Translations under genes and position numbers: made by a program | In this document: piece after piece, positions 10,401 to 17,167 of the stretch | Position numbering within the stretch: position 1 is the stretch's first letter | How the letters are laid out: each line of letters starts with the position of its first letter | The notes under the pieces: generated by a model | The model's input: only the letters and a program-made list of their open reading frames with translations | Databases searched by the model: none | What the model was told of the DNA's origin: nothing | DNA from: Streptomyces dangxiongensis | GTDB lineage: Bacteria; Actinomycetota; Actinomycetes; Streptomycetales; Streptomycetaceae | Length of the DNA: 64,000 bases | Assembly: GCF_003675325.1 (NCBI RefSeq) | Contig: NZ_CP033073.1 | Span: forward strand, 7,750,001-7,814,000 | Reading direction: 5' to 3'

Positions 10401-10746
10401 GCTGGCCGGTTTCCTGGCCACGGCACCGGGAACCGACCTGGCCGGCTCCTTCGCGGGGCGGCTAGACTTCGCGCCGTACTCGCCCGGGGAACTGGCGCTG
10501 CTGGCCGTACGACGGCTGACGGCGACCGGGCTGGAGGCCGGGGACGGGATGCTCGAGGCTCTGACCGAGCACTTCACCCGCACTCCCGCCGCGCGGGGCG
10601 CCCTCGACGCGCACGCCTTCGCAGACCGGCTGGCCGATCTGGCGGTGTCGCGCGTACTGGGCGGCGCCGACGTGTCCGACCTGCTCGACTCGCTCGACGA
10701 GGACGCCCTGGACAACGTGCCGGAGACGACGACGGTCCTCACCTAG
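7417..10746 (+). CDS. Parallel beta-helix/EccA-like AAA+ ATPase fusion of the T7SS locus
   Basis: 1109 residues. ATG 7417 overlaps the previous stop (ATGA). Residues 1-~510 are a right-handed parallel beta-helix of the pectate-lyase type, with many turns of about 22-24 residues such as GNARAVVETTEITASAQPA. Residues ~550-800 are a CbxX/CfqX (EccA-like) AAA+ domain with Walker A GPPGTGKT near residue 603, Walker B VLFIDEAYT near 662 and SRFSRTVEF as the arginine-finger region. Residues ~855-1100 are a second AAA-like domain whose motifs have decayed (GPEGSGRD; VLVLELDEFF), probably unable to hydrolyse ATP. In mycobacteria EccA is a separate cytosolic protein that handles substrates. Here the beta-helix may replace its N-terminal TPR region as a substrate-binding surface, which is inference. 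It is the last gene of the machinery block. Confidence 0.9.
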   Translation: MSRQMLLVSQDGSAPYRTIGQALADASDGALITISAGTYREALVIDRVVTLAAGSEPGGVRVDGGTASAVVIAAEAAQLNGLTLEGGGEQTPVVEVRHGEASLQQCTVSGDAWAGILAWQRGTLIARGCRVTGAGGAGIVVTSPGANVVEQTTVAQTLSSAIVVAERGRLTVRDCRLAESGGNGVCVNGNARAVVETTEITASAQPALVAEQNGSAELRGVTVTASAGLDAYLTSRGEVVLTDCVFTGSGAESVLVGGSSAPALCGCSMTGAARTGVRITESAKPYLEDCQVAGSPVGIRVDGGSRAVLRSVRVSDASGDGLLVADGAAVEGERLSVSGGTGVRLAGGAELALRDTEVAAGSGPAVDVREGATARLTGVRLGAAGAPGLAVAGATAVAEACVLRDCGVLVGADARVELKDTELVSSDADGVRVAGGGDLTAVGCRVHGAHGHGVHIQAGGRADLTHCVVFDNTGDGIRTNTEEPVRIQDCEIRDNGGQALHRLRSSSRFDAANVTGAEGGGAAVPEGGHRWSDTGNTPSGQDGRSTARHTGTGPLTEMDALVGLESVKQEVTALINLNKMARRREEMGLPMPPMSRHLVFAGPPGTGKTTVARLYGAVLAELGILTQGHMVEVSRADLVAQIIGGTAIKTTEVFNRALGGVLFIDEAYTLTNQSKGTGPDFGQEAVETLMKLMEDHRDEVVVIAAGYSEHMDQFLASNPGMASRFSRTVEFPNYTVEELVTIVRGLCAKHYYELTDGARDAVSRYFEHVPKGPTFGNGRVARQVFESMINRQASRLAVSAPGSDSELSRLTEADVETVPEAPARPDENAAARGAPSGQAPPDAPAGRGVARIAGLVGLGDVRRALQDRLAALVALRHAGEPPAGRANLVFAGPEGSGRDAVAVLYARALAELGLLPTGTVHRVLMSAWPARWPGQAEANVLTAFGEAAGGVLVLELDEFFGTRALPERTALVAAVREAAAVQDDVVLVLCGEPRPLAGFLATAPGTDLAGSFAGRLDFAPYSPGELALLAVRRLTATGLEAGDGMLEALTEHFTRTPAARGALDAHAFADRLADLAVSRVLGGADVSDLLDSLDEDALDNVPETTTVLT

Positions 10747-10802
10747 CGGCCGGGCAGGCCCTCCGTACCAGGCGCCGCTGCGCCGGAGCGCACGGGCAGA
10801 GA

Positions 10803-10827
10803 GCCTGTCACACCGGGCAGGACAGGC
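10803..10827 (+). terminator. Weak hairpin after the machinery operon
   Basis: A perfect 7-bp inverted repeat (GCCTGTC / GACAGGC) with an 11-nt loop lies 57 nt after the stop of the AAA+ gene and before the first WXG100 gene. There is no T-run. It may separate the machinery operon from the substrate genes. Stem length alone is not strong evidence in DNA this GC-rich. Confidence 0.3.
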
Positions 10828-10909
10828 ACCTGCCGCTGTGCTTCGGCCCGGTTGGCGAACAGGATGGAAACACGCGGGCAACGAGGTTCGCGACACTTTC
10901 GAGGTGACT

Positions 10910-10915
10910 GGAGGG
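10910..10915 (+). promoter_or_regulatory. Ribosome binding site deciding the start of the first WXG100 gene
   Basis: GGAGGG lies 6 nt before ATG 10922. A longer in-frame ORF from 10838 exists, but this near-consensus site and the WXG100-sized product (112 residues) favour 10922. Confidence 0.7.
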
Positions 10916-10921
10916 ATCGGT

Positions 10922-11260
10922 ATGGCATCGTCCACCGAGGCCGTAGACCTACTCGGAATGCAGCAGTCTGCACAGGTCCACCTGCAGACTTTGGAAAGCC
11001 ACAGGGTGTCCTACCAGCGTATGAGGGAGCTGGCCACCAGGGCGGAGCAGGGGTGGAAGGGCGACGCCGGCGCCGCGTTCCAGAGGGCCCTCGAAGGGTG
11101 GATGGCGAACTACAACAAGATCGGTTCGGTCCTCGACGAGATGCACCAGCGCATCATCGGGACGGGGAACGCCCAGACCCAGGCGCACCAGGCGACCACG
11201 CAGACGGCCGGCACGCTGGCCAACGCGACCGTCGAGCCCGTCAAGCTCATGGGCTTCTGA
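10922..11260 (+). CDS. WXG100 family T7SS substrate (EsxA/EsxB-like), first of a pair
   Basis: 112 residues, the usual WXG100 size, with helix-turn-helix character. The turn motif is W-K-G at residues 45-47 (GWKGDAGAAF), flanked by two amphipathic helices. The tail after about residue 88 is Gln/Thr/Ala-rich. I do not see a clear C-terminal YxxxD/E export signal, so it is probably exported as a dimer with the product of 11340, 79 nt downstream. Family knowledge: WXG100 proteins are exported as dimers and are needed for export of larger effectors. Whether it corresponds to EsxA or EsxB cannot be decided from the sequence. Confidence 0.92.
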   Translation: MASSTEAVDLLGMQQSAQVHLQTLESHRVSYQRMRELATRAEQGWKGDAGAAFQRALEGWMANYNKIGSVLDEMHQRIIGTGNAQTQAHQATTQTAGTLANATVEPVKLMGF

Positions 11261-11339
11261 CGCACGTCGCACCGGCTTTCGCGCAGTGCCGGGAACACGC
11301 CCACAGGGACACTGTGCGCCACTCATCGAGGAGATACAC

Positions 11340-11633
11340 ATGGCCGAGACCTACGAGGTCGACTGGCAGGCCTTCAACGAGACGCTGACTCAGTTGAGCA
11401 CTGTACAGTCGGAGATCAACGAGCTCAACCAGCAGTTCGCCAGCGGCAACACCAAGGCGCTCACCGGCTGGATCAGTGACGTCAAGGAACTGTTCGACCA
11501 GCACAAGGTCAACTGGAACCAGACCGTCGCCGAGATGCAGGACCAGGCGGCGAAGGCCCAGCAGGCGGCGGCACAGTGCCGGGAGGAGTACCTGCAGGCC
11601 CACAACTACGGCGTCAAGACCTGGGGCGGCTGA
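11340..11633 (+). CDS. WXG100-like T7SS substrate, second of the pair
   Basis: 97 residues. ATG 11340 follows GAGGAG (11328-11333) with 6 nt spacing. Size, helical hairpin pattern and position directly after a canonical WXG100 gene indicate the partner of an EsxA/EsxB pair. The turn carries W-I-S (LTGWISDV, W44) instead of W-x-G. The C-terminal segment has REEYLQAHNYGVKTWGG, where YLQAH resembles but does not exactly match the YxxxD/E export signal. Its stop (11631-11633) lies 2 nt before the proposed GTG of the next gene, which suggests coupling. Confidence 0.88.
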   Translation: MAETYEVDWQAFNETLTQLSTVQSEINELNQQFASGNTKALTGWISDVKELFDQHKVNWNQTVAEMQDQAAKAQQAAAQCREEYLQAHNYGVKTWGG

Positions 11634-11635
11634 TC

Positions 11636-12259
11636 GTGGCGGCCATACCGGTCCGCCCCGACACCCCCGGCGGGAAGGACCCCGCTCCGGACCCCGGACC
11701 GCCCCAGGCGTGGGACCCCACGACGGTCCACAAGCCGGACACGGTCAACAACCCCGACAGCGGCGGCGTCCCGGGCCCGCCGCCCGTGCCCAAGAACGGT
11801 GGGGGCGGCTCGGGCAAGGAAGCCGTGAACACGGCGTCCATGGACCAGTTCGCCAAGAACATCGCCGAACTGGTGCCTCACGTCATCGAGGCACGCAACC
11901 GGATGTCGTCCGGCTCGGCCTCGGTCGTGCACCCGGGCGCCTTCTACGACGCCTACCAGTTGCGGTCCAACACCTCGGGCGCCAACGGTGGCGGCGGCCT
12001 CCAGCAGCGCTACTACAACGTCCTCGCCGACCTCGCCGAGGGCCTGCAGGACATCAGCGACGGGATGCGGTCGGTCAGCAACAAGTACACGACGGCCGCC
12101 CAGCTCGCCAAGTTGAAGACCAGCGACCTCCAGCAGGCGCTGAGCGACGCGCAGGCGGACTTCCAGCGCCTGGGAACCGACAGCGGCGCGACCGCCGGTT
12201 CCACCGGCACCTCGGGTTCCGGAACCGGCAGCGGTTCCGGAACCGGCAAGACCACGTAA
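11636..12259 (+). CDS. Small helical T7SS-locus protein with Gly/Ser tail, function unknown
   Basis: 207 residues if started at GTG 11636, just after the WXG100 stop. An in-frame ORF starting at 11576 would run back into the previous gene. Residues 1-~60 are Pro-rich and probably disordered. Residues ~62-175 are predicted helical (ASMDQFAKNIAELVPHVIEA, then LADLAEGLQDISDGMRSVS), reminiscent of the long helical hairpins of ESX substrates but without a W-x-G turn. The last 25 residues are a Ser/Gly/Thr repeat. I do not recognise a named family. The context (coupled to the WXG100 pair, followed by a strong hairpin) suggests a co-secreted or chaperone-like role, which is inference. Confidence 0.7.
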   Translation: MAAIPVRPDTPGGKDPAPDPGPPQAWDPTTVHKPDTVNNPDSGGVPGPPPVPKNGGGGSGKEAVNTASMDQFAKNIAELVPHVIEARNRMSSGSASVVHPGAFYDAYQLRSNTSGANGGGGLQQRYYNVLADLAEGLQDISDGMRSVSNKYTTAAQLAKLKTSDLQQALSDAQADFQRLGTDSGATAGSTGTSGSGTGSGSGTGKTT

Positions 12260-12270
12260 CCGTGGTACCC

Positions 12271-12313
12271 GCCGCTGTGGGCGGCACCGGACACCGGTGC
12301 CGCCCACAGCGGC
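12271..12313 (+). terminator. Strong intrinsic hairpin
   Basis: A perfect 20-bp inverted repeat with a 3-nt loop (left arm 12271-12290, right arm 12294-12313), 11 nt after the stop of the small helical protein. No T-run follows, which is common for actinobacterial terminators. It probably ends or attenuates the transcript of the three small genes upstream. Confidence 0.75.
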
Positions 12314-12402
12314 TCAGGCATGGACGTAATCAGCGCTCGGTCCTTCCGCCGCCGTCGTGCTCGCGTGCCGGAGGCCGAGGCCCCAGACGAGAGCGCAGGC
12401 TT

Positions 12403-15400
12403 ATGCCGGACTACAACCAGGGCGGATTCCACCAGGACGACAGCGGTATCTATGTCGACCCCACGGTCCAGGGCTCCCCGTCCGACTACGAAAGCTGGGA
12501 CTGGAAGCAGATCATGGCCGCCATCACGGGCGGTTCCGCCCTGGTGCCCGGCCAGGGTGGGGAAGCCCGCGCGTCGTCCGTGTCCTCCCCGCAGACCCTG
12601 GTGAAGGCGGCGAACGACTTCCAGTTCGTCCAGGAAGTCATGGCGATGGTCGCCAAGAGCCTGGCCGACCAGGCCAAAGCCCTGGCCGGCGGCAAGGGCG
12701 CGCCCTGGCAGGGTGGTGCGGCGGACGCCTTCATGGACGCGATGACCACGTTCTCCAAACAGGTCGCCTCGAACGCCGAGGCGCTGGGCGGCGGTTCCAC
12801 CGGCAGTTCCGTCGCCCAGAACCTCGTCTGGAGCGCCAACGCGCTCACCGTCGCCCAGGTCAACATCCACGCCATCGACGCCTGGTACGCCAACCAGGCC
12901 GCACGGCTCGGCGTCAAGCCCATGGCCAACGGCCTCATGCCGATCAGCCAGAAGCCCGAGCTGGTGCAGATGATGACGGACGACATGCGGGCCGAGCTGA
13001 AGAAACTCGCCTCGAACTACGCCCAGGTGAGCCAGAACCTCGGCCGCGTGCAGCCCAAGCCGGTCGCCTCACCGATCAAGGACCCCGGCAGCACCGGCGG
13101 TGGCAACGGCGGCAACGGCACCCACATCCCCAACACCTTCAATCCCGACACGGGTACGGGGGGCGGCAGCGGCGGCCCCGACCTGAGCACCGCGGGAGGC
13201 GGTCCGGGCGGTGGCGCGTCCGCACCCGACCTGAGCTCGCTGAACACGGGTGGCGGTGGAGAAGGCGGTACGGGCTCGCCGGTGCCGTTCACCGGCGGCG
13301 CCGCCCTGCCCGACCTGGCGACGACCGGCGGGGGAGGGGCCGGGGACCCCGGAGGCAGCGCGGGTACGATCTCGCCCTTCCCCGGCGGCACCTCGCTCGG
13401 CGACCCCGGAACCGGAAGCGGCGGGGCGGGCGTGCCCGACCTGACCCTCCCCGGCACCGGCACCGGCACCGGCACCGGCACCGGCACGGGCACGGGCGGT
13501 ACGGGTGGTACGGCCGGTGCCGTGGACCCGTTCACCGGCGGTGCCGCGATGCCCGGCCTGCCCACCGGGACCGGTGGCACGGGCACGGGTGGCGGTACCG
13601 GAACGGTCGAGCCGTTCCCCGGCTCGACCGGCACCGGCCTGAACGACATCCTCGATCCGTCCACCGGCTCCGGGACGGGCGCCGGCACCGTTCCGGCCAG
13701 TGCCGTCCCCCTGCCCGGGTTCGGCTCCGTGGCCACGCCGACGACGGGCGGCACCGCTTCCTCGACGGCGGGCCAGGGCCTGGCCGAACCCGTCACGGCC
13801 TGGACCGGCGGTGCCCCGACGCCGGAGCCGGGAACCGGCGGCACGGGTGTTCCCGACGTCGGAACGATCGGCACGCCGGATGTGGGCACCGTCGGCGGTA
13901 CCGGTGCGGCGGCGCTGCCGAGCGACCTCGTGAGCGGCGCCCCCGGTCTCGGCACGCCCTCCGCGATGCCGTCCTCCGACCTCGTCTCCGCACCGGCCCT
14001 GCCCGAGACGTCGGCGGCGGGTTCGGCCGTTGGGGCGGGGATGCCGATGATGCCGATGATGCCGGGTATGGGGGCGTCGGGTGCCGGGGGGCAGGGGGTT
14101 GCGGGTGCTGAGCGGCCGGATGCGTCGGGTCTGTTGGGTGGTGAGGTGAAGCCGTGGTCCGGTGGTGCGGAATTGGGTGCGTTGCCGGAGGCGGAGCCGG
14201 TGGGGGGTGCGGTGGCCGGTGGTGCGGGTCTGTCGGGGTTGGGTGGTGGTCCGGCGGTGGAGCCGGTCACGGGTCTCGCCGAGGCTCCGCAGGTGGCGTC
14301 GTCCTCGGTGCCGGGTGGGGGTGAGGCGGCGGGTTCGGCCGGTGGGGCGGGGATGCCGATGATGCCGATGATGCCGGGTATGGGGGCGTCGGGTGCCGGG
14401 GGGCAGGGGGCTGCGGGTGCTGAGCGGCCGGATGCGTCGGGTCTGTTGGGTGGTGAGGTGAAGCCGTGGTCCGGTGGAGCCGGGTCGGCCGGGGTACCGG
14501 AAGCGGAGCCCGTGGCGGGTGCGGTGGCCGGTGGTGCCGGTCTGTCCGGGCTGGACGCGGGCGACGAGGCCGCTCGGGCCCCGGAGGCGGCATCGTCCGG
14601 GGTGCCGGGTGCGGGCGGGACCGCCGCTGCGGCTGCCGGGATGCCGTACATGCCGATGATGCCGGGCATGGGGGCGGCGGGCGCCGGGGCCGCGAGTGCG
14701 TCGGGAGGCGAACGGCCCGACTCCTCGGGATGGCTGGAGGCGGCGACCGCTCCCTGGACCGGCGACGGCGAAGCGGGCGCGGAGGCGGGAACGGACCCGG
14801 TGGCCGGGGCGCCGGCCGGCGGTTCCGCACTGTCGGGTACCGCCTCCGCCACGTCGGCCGCGGCCGTACCGGTGCTGCCCCTGCCGGCGGCCCCGCCGGC
14901 ACGCAGGGGCACGGACGGCGCGCGCTCTGAAGGCGATGAGGATGTGGGGCACAGCACCGAGTCGTCCGCGCTGCTGAGTGGCCCGGCGGTTGCGTGGTCA
15001 CCCGACGAGGACGCGGAGACGGTGACGCCGCCGGCCACCGCCGCACCGGCACAGGGGCGGCCCGCCGTCGTCCCCACCGGTGTTCCGGCTCCATCGGCCG
15101 CGCAGGGACCCGCGGAGACCACCACGGAACCGACGGCGGAGGCCGCCCCGCTGCCCGACCTGCCCGACGACCGGGTCCCCGTGCTGGCACAGCCCGAGGC
15201 AGCGGACGACACCTCCACCTGGGACGTGGCGGCGGCCGGCTTCGGCATGCTGATGCTCGCGTTCGCCGGCCAGGGCGCGGCCGACGGCGACCACCAGGAG
15301 AGCACCTCCCGGTACGCGGTCGCCCCGCCGGCCGTCTGGGAGGCGGAGGGGACGAGCGCCGTCCGTGCGGCCGAGCGCACGGTGGACCCGGGCGCCGAGC

Positions 15401-15666
15401 CCGAGCTGACCACGTGGCGGCCGGCCGCGCGGGCCGCCACCACGGCCCGGAGCGGCACGGCCCCGGACATCGCCTCCGACGTCGAGATCCGCTGCGGGAA
15501 CGGGGACGGCGAGCCACCGGAGGAGCCGGAGCCCACGGCGAGCGGGTCCGGAGCGGACGGCGAGCAGGAGGACGACGACGCCGACGACAAGGGCATGGTC
15601 GACCTGCTGACGCAGGACGCCTCCACCTGGGGCACCCGTCCCGTCGTACCGGACTCCATCGGTTAG
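12403..15666 (+). CDS. WXG/PPE-like secreted protein with long repetitive Gly-rich region
   Basis: 1087 residues from ATG 12403, with a weak GAGAG site 9 nt upstream. An ORF opening at 11476 runs through the terminator and the previous gene in another frame, so it was not used. Residues ~60-215 form a helical hairpin with a W-Q-G turn at residues 102-104 (GAPWQGGAADAF), like WXG/PPE-type ESX substrates such as EspB. Residues ~225-860 are extremely Gly/Thr/Pro/Ala-rich, with (GT)n runs and three copies of an MPMMPGMGASGAGG block. The C terminus has one modestly hydrophobic stretch (AAAGFGMLMLAFAGQG) and an acidic tail. It is likely an exported, surface or matrix-like T7SS substrate. The role is inferred from the N-terminal fold and the locus only. 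Confidence 0.82.
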   Translation: MPDYNQGGFHQDDSGIYVDPTVQGSPSDYESWDWKQIMAAITGGSALVPGQGGEARASSVSSPQTLVKAANDFQFVQEVMAMVAKSLADQAKALAGGKGAPWQGGAADAFMDAMTTFSKQVASNAEALGGGSTGSSVAQNLVWSANALTVAQVNIHAIDAWYANQAARLGVKPMANGLMPISQKPELVQMMTDDMRAELKKLASNYAQVSQNLGRVQPKPVASPIKDPGSTGGGNGGNGTHIPNTFNPDTGTGGGSGGPDLSTAGGGPGGGASAPDLSSLNTGGGGEGGTGSPVPFTGGAALPDLATTGGGGAGDPGGSAGTISPFPGGTSLGDPGTGSGGAGVPDLTLPGTGTGTGTGTGTGTGGTGGTAGAVDPFTGGAAMPGLPTGTGGTGTGGGTGTVEPFPGSTGTGLNDILDPSTGSGTGAGTVPASAVPLPGFGSVATPTTGGTASSTAGQGLAEPVTAWTGGAPTPEPGTGGTGVPDVGTIGTPDVGTVGGTGAAALPSDLVSGAPGLGTPSAMPSSDLVSAPALPETSAAGSAVGAGMPMMPMMPGMGASGAGGQGVAGAERPDASGLLGGEVKPWSGGAELGALPEAEPVGGAVAGGAGLSGLGGGPAVEPVTGLAEAPQVASSSVPGGGEAAGSAGGAGMPMMPMMPGMGASGAGGQGAAGAERPDASGLLGGEVKPWSGGAGSAGVPEAEPVAGAVAGGAGLSGLDAGDEAARAPEAASSGVPGAGGTAAAAAGMPYMPMMPGMGAAGAGAASASGGERPDSSGWLEAATAPWTGDGEAGAEAGTDPVAGAPAGGSALSGTASATSAAAVPVLPLPAAPPARRGTDGARSEGDEDVGHSTESSALLSGPAVAWSPDEDAETVTPPATAAPAQGRPAVVPTGVPAPSAAQGPAETTTEPTAEAAPLPDLPDDRVPVLAQPEAADDTSTWDVAAAGFGMLMLAFAGQGAADGDHQESTSRYAVAPPAVWEAEGTSAVRAAERTVDPGAEPELTTWRPAARAATTARSGTAPDIASDVEIRCGNGDGEPPEEPEPTASGSGADGEQEDDDADDKGMVDLLTQDASTWGTRPVVPDSIG
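13453..13497 (+). repeat. Hexanucleotide (Gly-Thr) microsatellite
   Basis: A run of GGCACC/GGCACG units encodes Gly-Thr repeats inside the low-complexity region of the WXG/PPE-like protein. Simple in-frame 6-nt units can change copy number without frameshifting. Confidence 0.9.
14013..14477 (+). repeat. 153-bp near-identical direct repeat (14013-14165 and 14325-14477), period 312 bp
   Basis: The two copies, exactly 312 bp (104 codons) apart, differ at only about two positions by eye. They encode the MPMMPMMPGMGASGAGG...GLLGGEVKPWSGG block. A diverged third copy begins near 14640 (MPYMPMMPGMGAAGAGA). Codons in this stretch often end in T (ggt, gtt), unlike the neighbouring sequence, pointing to recent duplication or gene conversion. 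Confidence 0.9.
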
Positions 15667-15689
15667 GCGCCGCCCACCCGCCTACCCCG

Positions 15690-15728
15690 CGCCCGTGCCG
15701 GACGGCCCGCCGCCGTCCGGCACGGGCG
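15690..15728 (+). terminator. Strong intrinsic hairpin
   Basis: Perfect 17-bp stem (15690-15706 with 15712-15728) and a 5-nt loop, 23 nt after the stop of the WXG/PPE-like gene and before the T7SS-associated gene. There is no T-run. Confidence 0.72.
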
Positions 15729-15783
15729 GACCACCCACGTCACCCGCACACCGGCCGCCTCGGCCGTCCAGGAGAACGCACCC

Positions 15784-16383
15784 ATGAACGACGACAGCGG
15801 CACGCCCGCCACACCGGCCGTGCCGGAACCGCCCGAGGACATCCGGGAGGCCGCACGCCAGGCCCCCGACCACTGGTTCGGGATGGTCGACCCGGCCTGG
15901 GACGAGGCGGAGGGGCCACCGCCGGACTGGGCCGTCATCGGCCGGTGGCGCTCGGACGCGACCGGAGAGATCGTCGAGTGGCAGGAGAACGACACCTACC
16001 GCCCCTCGCCCGCCGCGCTGGGCTGGGCTCCGCCCACCGACCCGGCGGACCACGCGGTGCAACGGGCCGCCACCGGCTACGGCCGCCCCGAGGACGTCGT
16101 ACGCGCCCTCGTCGGCGGTGAACTCGCGGTGCACGTCCGCCCGGACGGCCAGGTCGCCACCGCCGTGACACCGGAGGGCACCGCGGTGGTGCCCGCCTTC
16201 ACCGCCCAGCCCCAGGTGGACGCTGCCGGGCGGCTGGCGTACCAGGTCATGCCGTGCCGGGACGTCCTCGGACTGCTCCCGCCCGGCCATCTGCTCTACC
16301 TCAACCCGGCCGGAGCCGTCTCCCTCACCGTGGAGACCCAACCGCTCCTCGACGCCCTGTCGATGGCCGAGGACACGGTCTGA
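15784..16383 (+). CDS. Type VII secretion system-associated protein (SseB-like C-terminal half)
   Basis: 199 residues. ATG 15784 follows a GGAG about 10 nt upstream. The N-terminal half has the conserved block of a small actinobacterial family annotated as T7SS-associated: DHWFGMVDPAW, WAVIGRWRSD, EWQENDTYRPSP and ALGWAPPTDP...ATGYG. The second half (VRALVGGELAVHVRPDGQ...VMPCRDVLGLLPPGHLLYLNP) resembles the SseB-type fold. No signal peptide or membrane segment is present, so it is probably cytosolic. Family members lie in T7SS clusters, but their biochemical role is not established. Strong hairpins lie on both sides, so it may be transcribed alone. Confidence 0.85.
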   Translation: MNDDSGTPATPAVPEPPEDIREAARQAPDHWFGMVDPAWDEAEGPPPDWAVIGRWRSDATGEIVEWQENDTYRPSPAALGWAPPTDPADHAVQRAATGYGRPEDVVRALVGGELAVHVRPDGQVATAVTPEGTAVVPAFTAQPQVDAAGRLAYQVMPCRDVLGLLPPGHLLYLNPAGAVSLTVETQPLLDALSMAEDTV

Positions 16384-16385
16384 CC

Positions 16386-16419
16386 CGCGGCCTGCCCCGG
16401 GCGGCCGGGGCAGGCCGCG
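16386..16419 (+). terminator. Strong intrinsic hairpin after the T7SS-associated gene
   Basis: A perfect 13-bp stem (16386-16398 with 16407-16419) and an 8-nt loop, starting 3 nt after the TGA stop and followed by TCTGTT. This is the most terminator-like element in the window. Confidence 0.8.
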
Positions 16420-16574
16420 TCTGTTCGGACAACGTCGGTGTTCGTGCGGGCACGCCTCCCGGGCTGCGGTTCTTTCCCGCCCGCGATCGTGTTCTCGTGT
16501 TCGGACAGAGGCTCCGACAGCCTCACGCGTCCCCGGTCCGCGCCGGGTACGACCGTCCAAGCGTCCGACCGCAT

Positions 16575-16580
16575 GAGGAG
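16575..16580 (+). promoter_or_regulatory. Ribosome binding site deciding the YbaB-like start
   Basis: GAGGAG lies 7 nt before GTG 16588. The alternative ATG at 16573 would place this site inside the gene and has no comparable site of its own. Confidence 0.65.
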
Positions 16581-16587
16581 CGAGCAC

Positions 16588-17043
16588 GTGTCCACGCCGT
16601 TCGACGAGCAGATCGAGGAACTGCGGACGGGCTACCAGGCCCGGCTGGCGCAGATCGGTGAACTGCAGCGCCGTATGAGCGAGGTGACGGGCACCGCCAC
16701 GGCCAAGGCGCAGGCCATGAAGGTCACGGTGGGCCCGCAGGGCGAGCTGCTGTCCGTGGAGTTCCCCACCGGCGCCTACCGCAGCATGGCCCCCAAGGAG
16801 CTGTCGGACCTGATCGTCGCCACCGTCCAGGAGGCCAGGGGGAAGGCCACCGCCGCCCTCGCCGAAATCATGACCCCGCACCTGCCCGAAGGCCTCGACG
16901 CGGCACGACTGCTGCGCGGCACGGCCGATGTGGCGCGGCTGATGCCGTCGGAGCCGGCCATGCCGGACGGGGTGCGGGAGTACGTGGACCAGGGGCGCGT
17001 GGGGCGGCGGGCCGGTGAAGGGCCCCGGATCGCACACGACTGA
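16588..17043 (+). CDS. YbaB/EbfC-family protein linked to the T7SS substrate cluster
   Basis: 151 residues from GTG 16588. An ORF from 16438 or ATG 16573 is possible but lacks a ribosome site. An N-terminal helix (EQIEELRTGYQARLAQIGELQRRM) is followed by a strand pair KVTVGPQGELLSVEFP and a helix ELSDLIVATVQEARGKAT, the layout of the YbaB/EbfC fold. That fold is known as a nucleoid-associated DNA-binding dimer. In actinobacterial ESX loci, similar small proteins sit directly before WXG100-toxin gene pairs and may act as secretion partners rather than DNA binders, which is inference. The last 40 residues are a basic, probably disordered tail. The next gene starts 124 nt downstream. Confidence 0.8.
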   Translation: MSTPFDEQIEELRTGYQARLAQIGELQRRMSEVTGTATAKAQAMKVTVGPQGELLSVEFPTGAYRSMAPKELSDLIVATVQEARGKATAALAEIMTPHLPEGLDAARLLRGTADVARLMPSEPAMPDGVREYVDQGRVGRRAGEGPRIAHD

Positions 17044-17081
17044 TCCGTTCCGCCGACCGGCTCCCGCCCGCGACCCCGTCC

Positions 17082-17112
17082 CCGGGGGCCGCGCCCGCAC
17101 TCCGGCCCCCGG
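17082..17112 (+). terminator. Hairpin between the YbaB-like gene and the third WXG100-like gene
   Basis: Perfect 10-bp inverted repeat (CCGGGGGCCG at 17082-17091, CGGCCCCCGG at 17103-17112) with an 11-nt loop. It is all G/C apart from the loop and has no T-run. It could be a terminator or attenuator ahead of the toxin gene pair. Confidence 0.4.
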
Positions 17113-17167
17113 CCGATCCCCCCGACCGAATCCCTGACCCGTCCGCTGCCAGGAAAGGAGCCCCGCC

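Noticed and set aside
11298..11321. Possible hairpin between the two WXG100 genes
   Set aside because: The arms (around GCGCAGTG and CACTGTGCGC) do not pair without bulges, so it is too weak to call.
11476..12402. Upstream extension of the WXG/PPE-like gene
   Set aside because: It would run through two other genes and a 20-bp-stem terminator. The translation before 12403 is low-complexity shadow.
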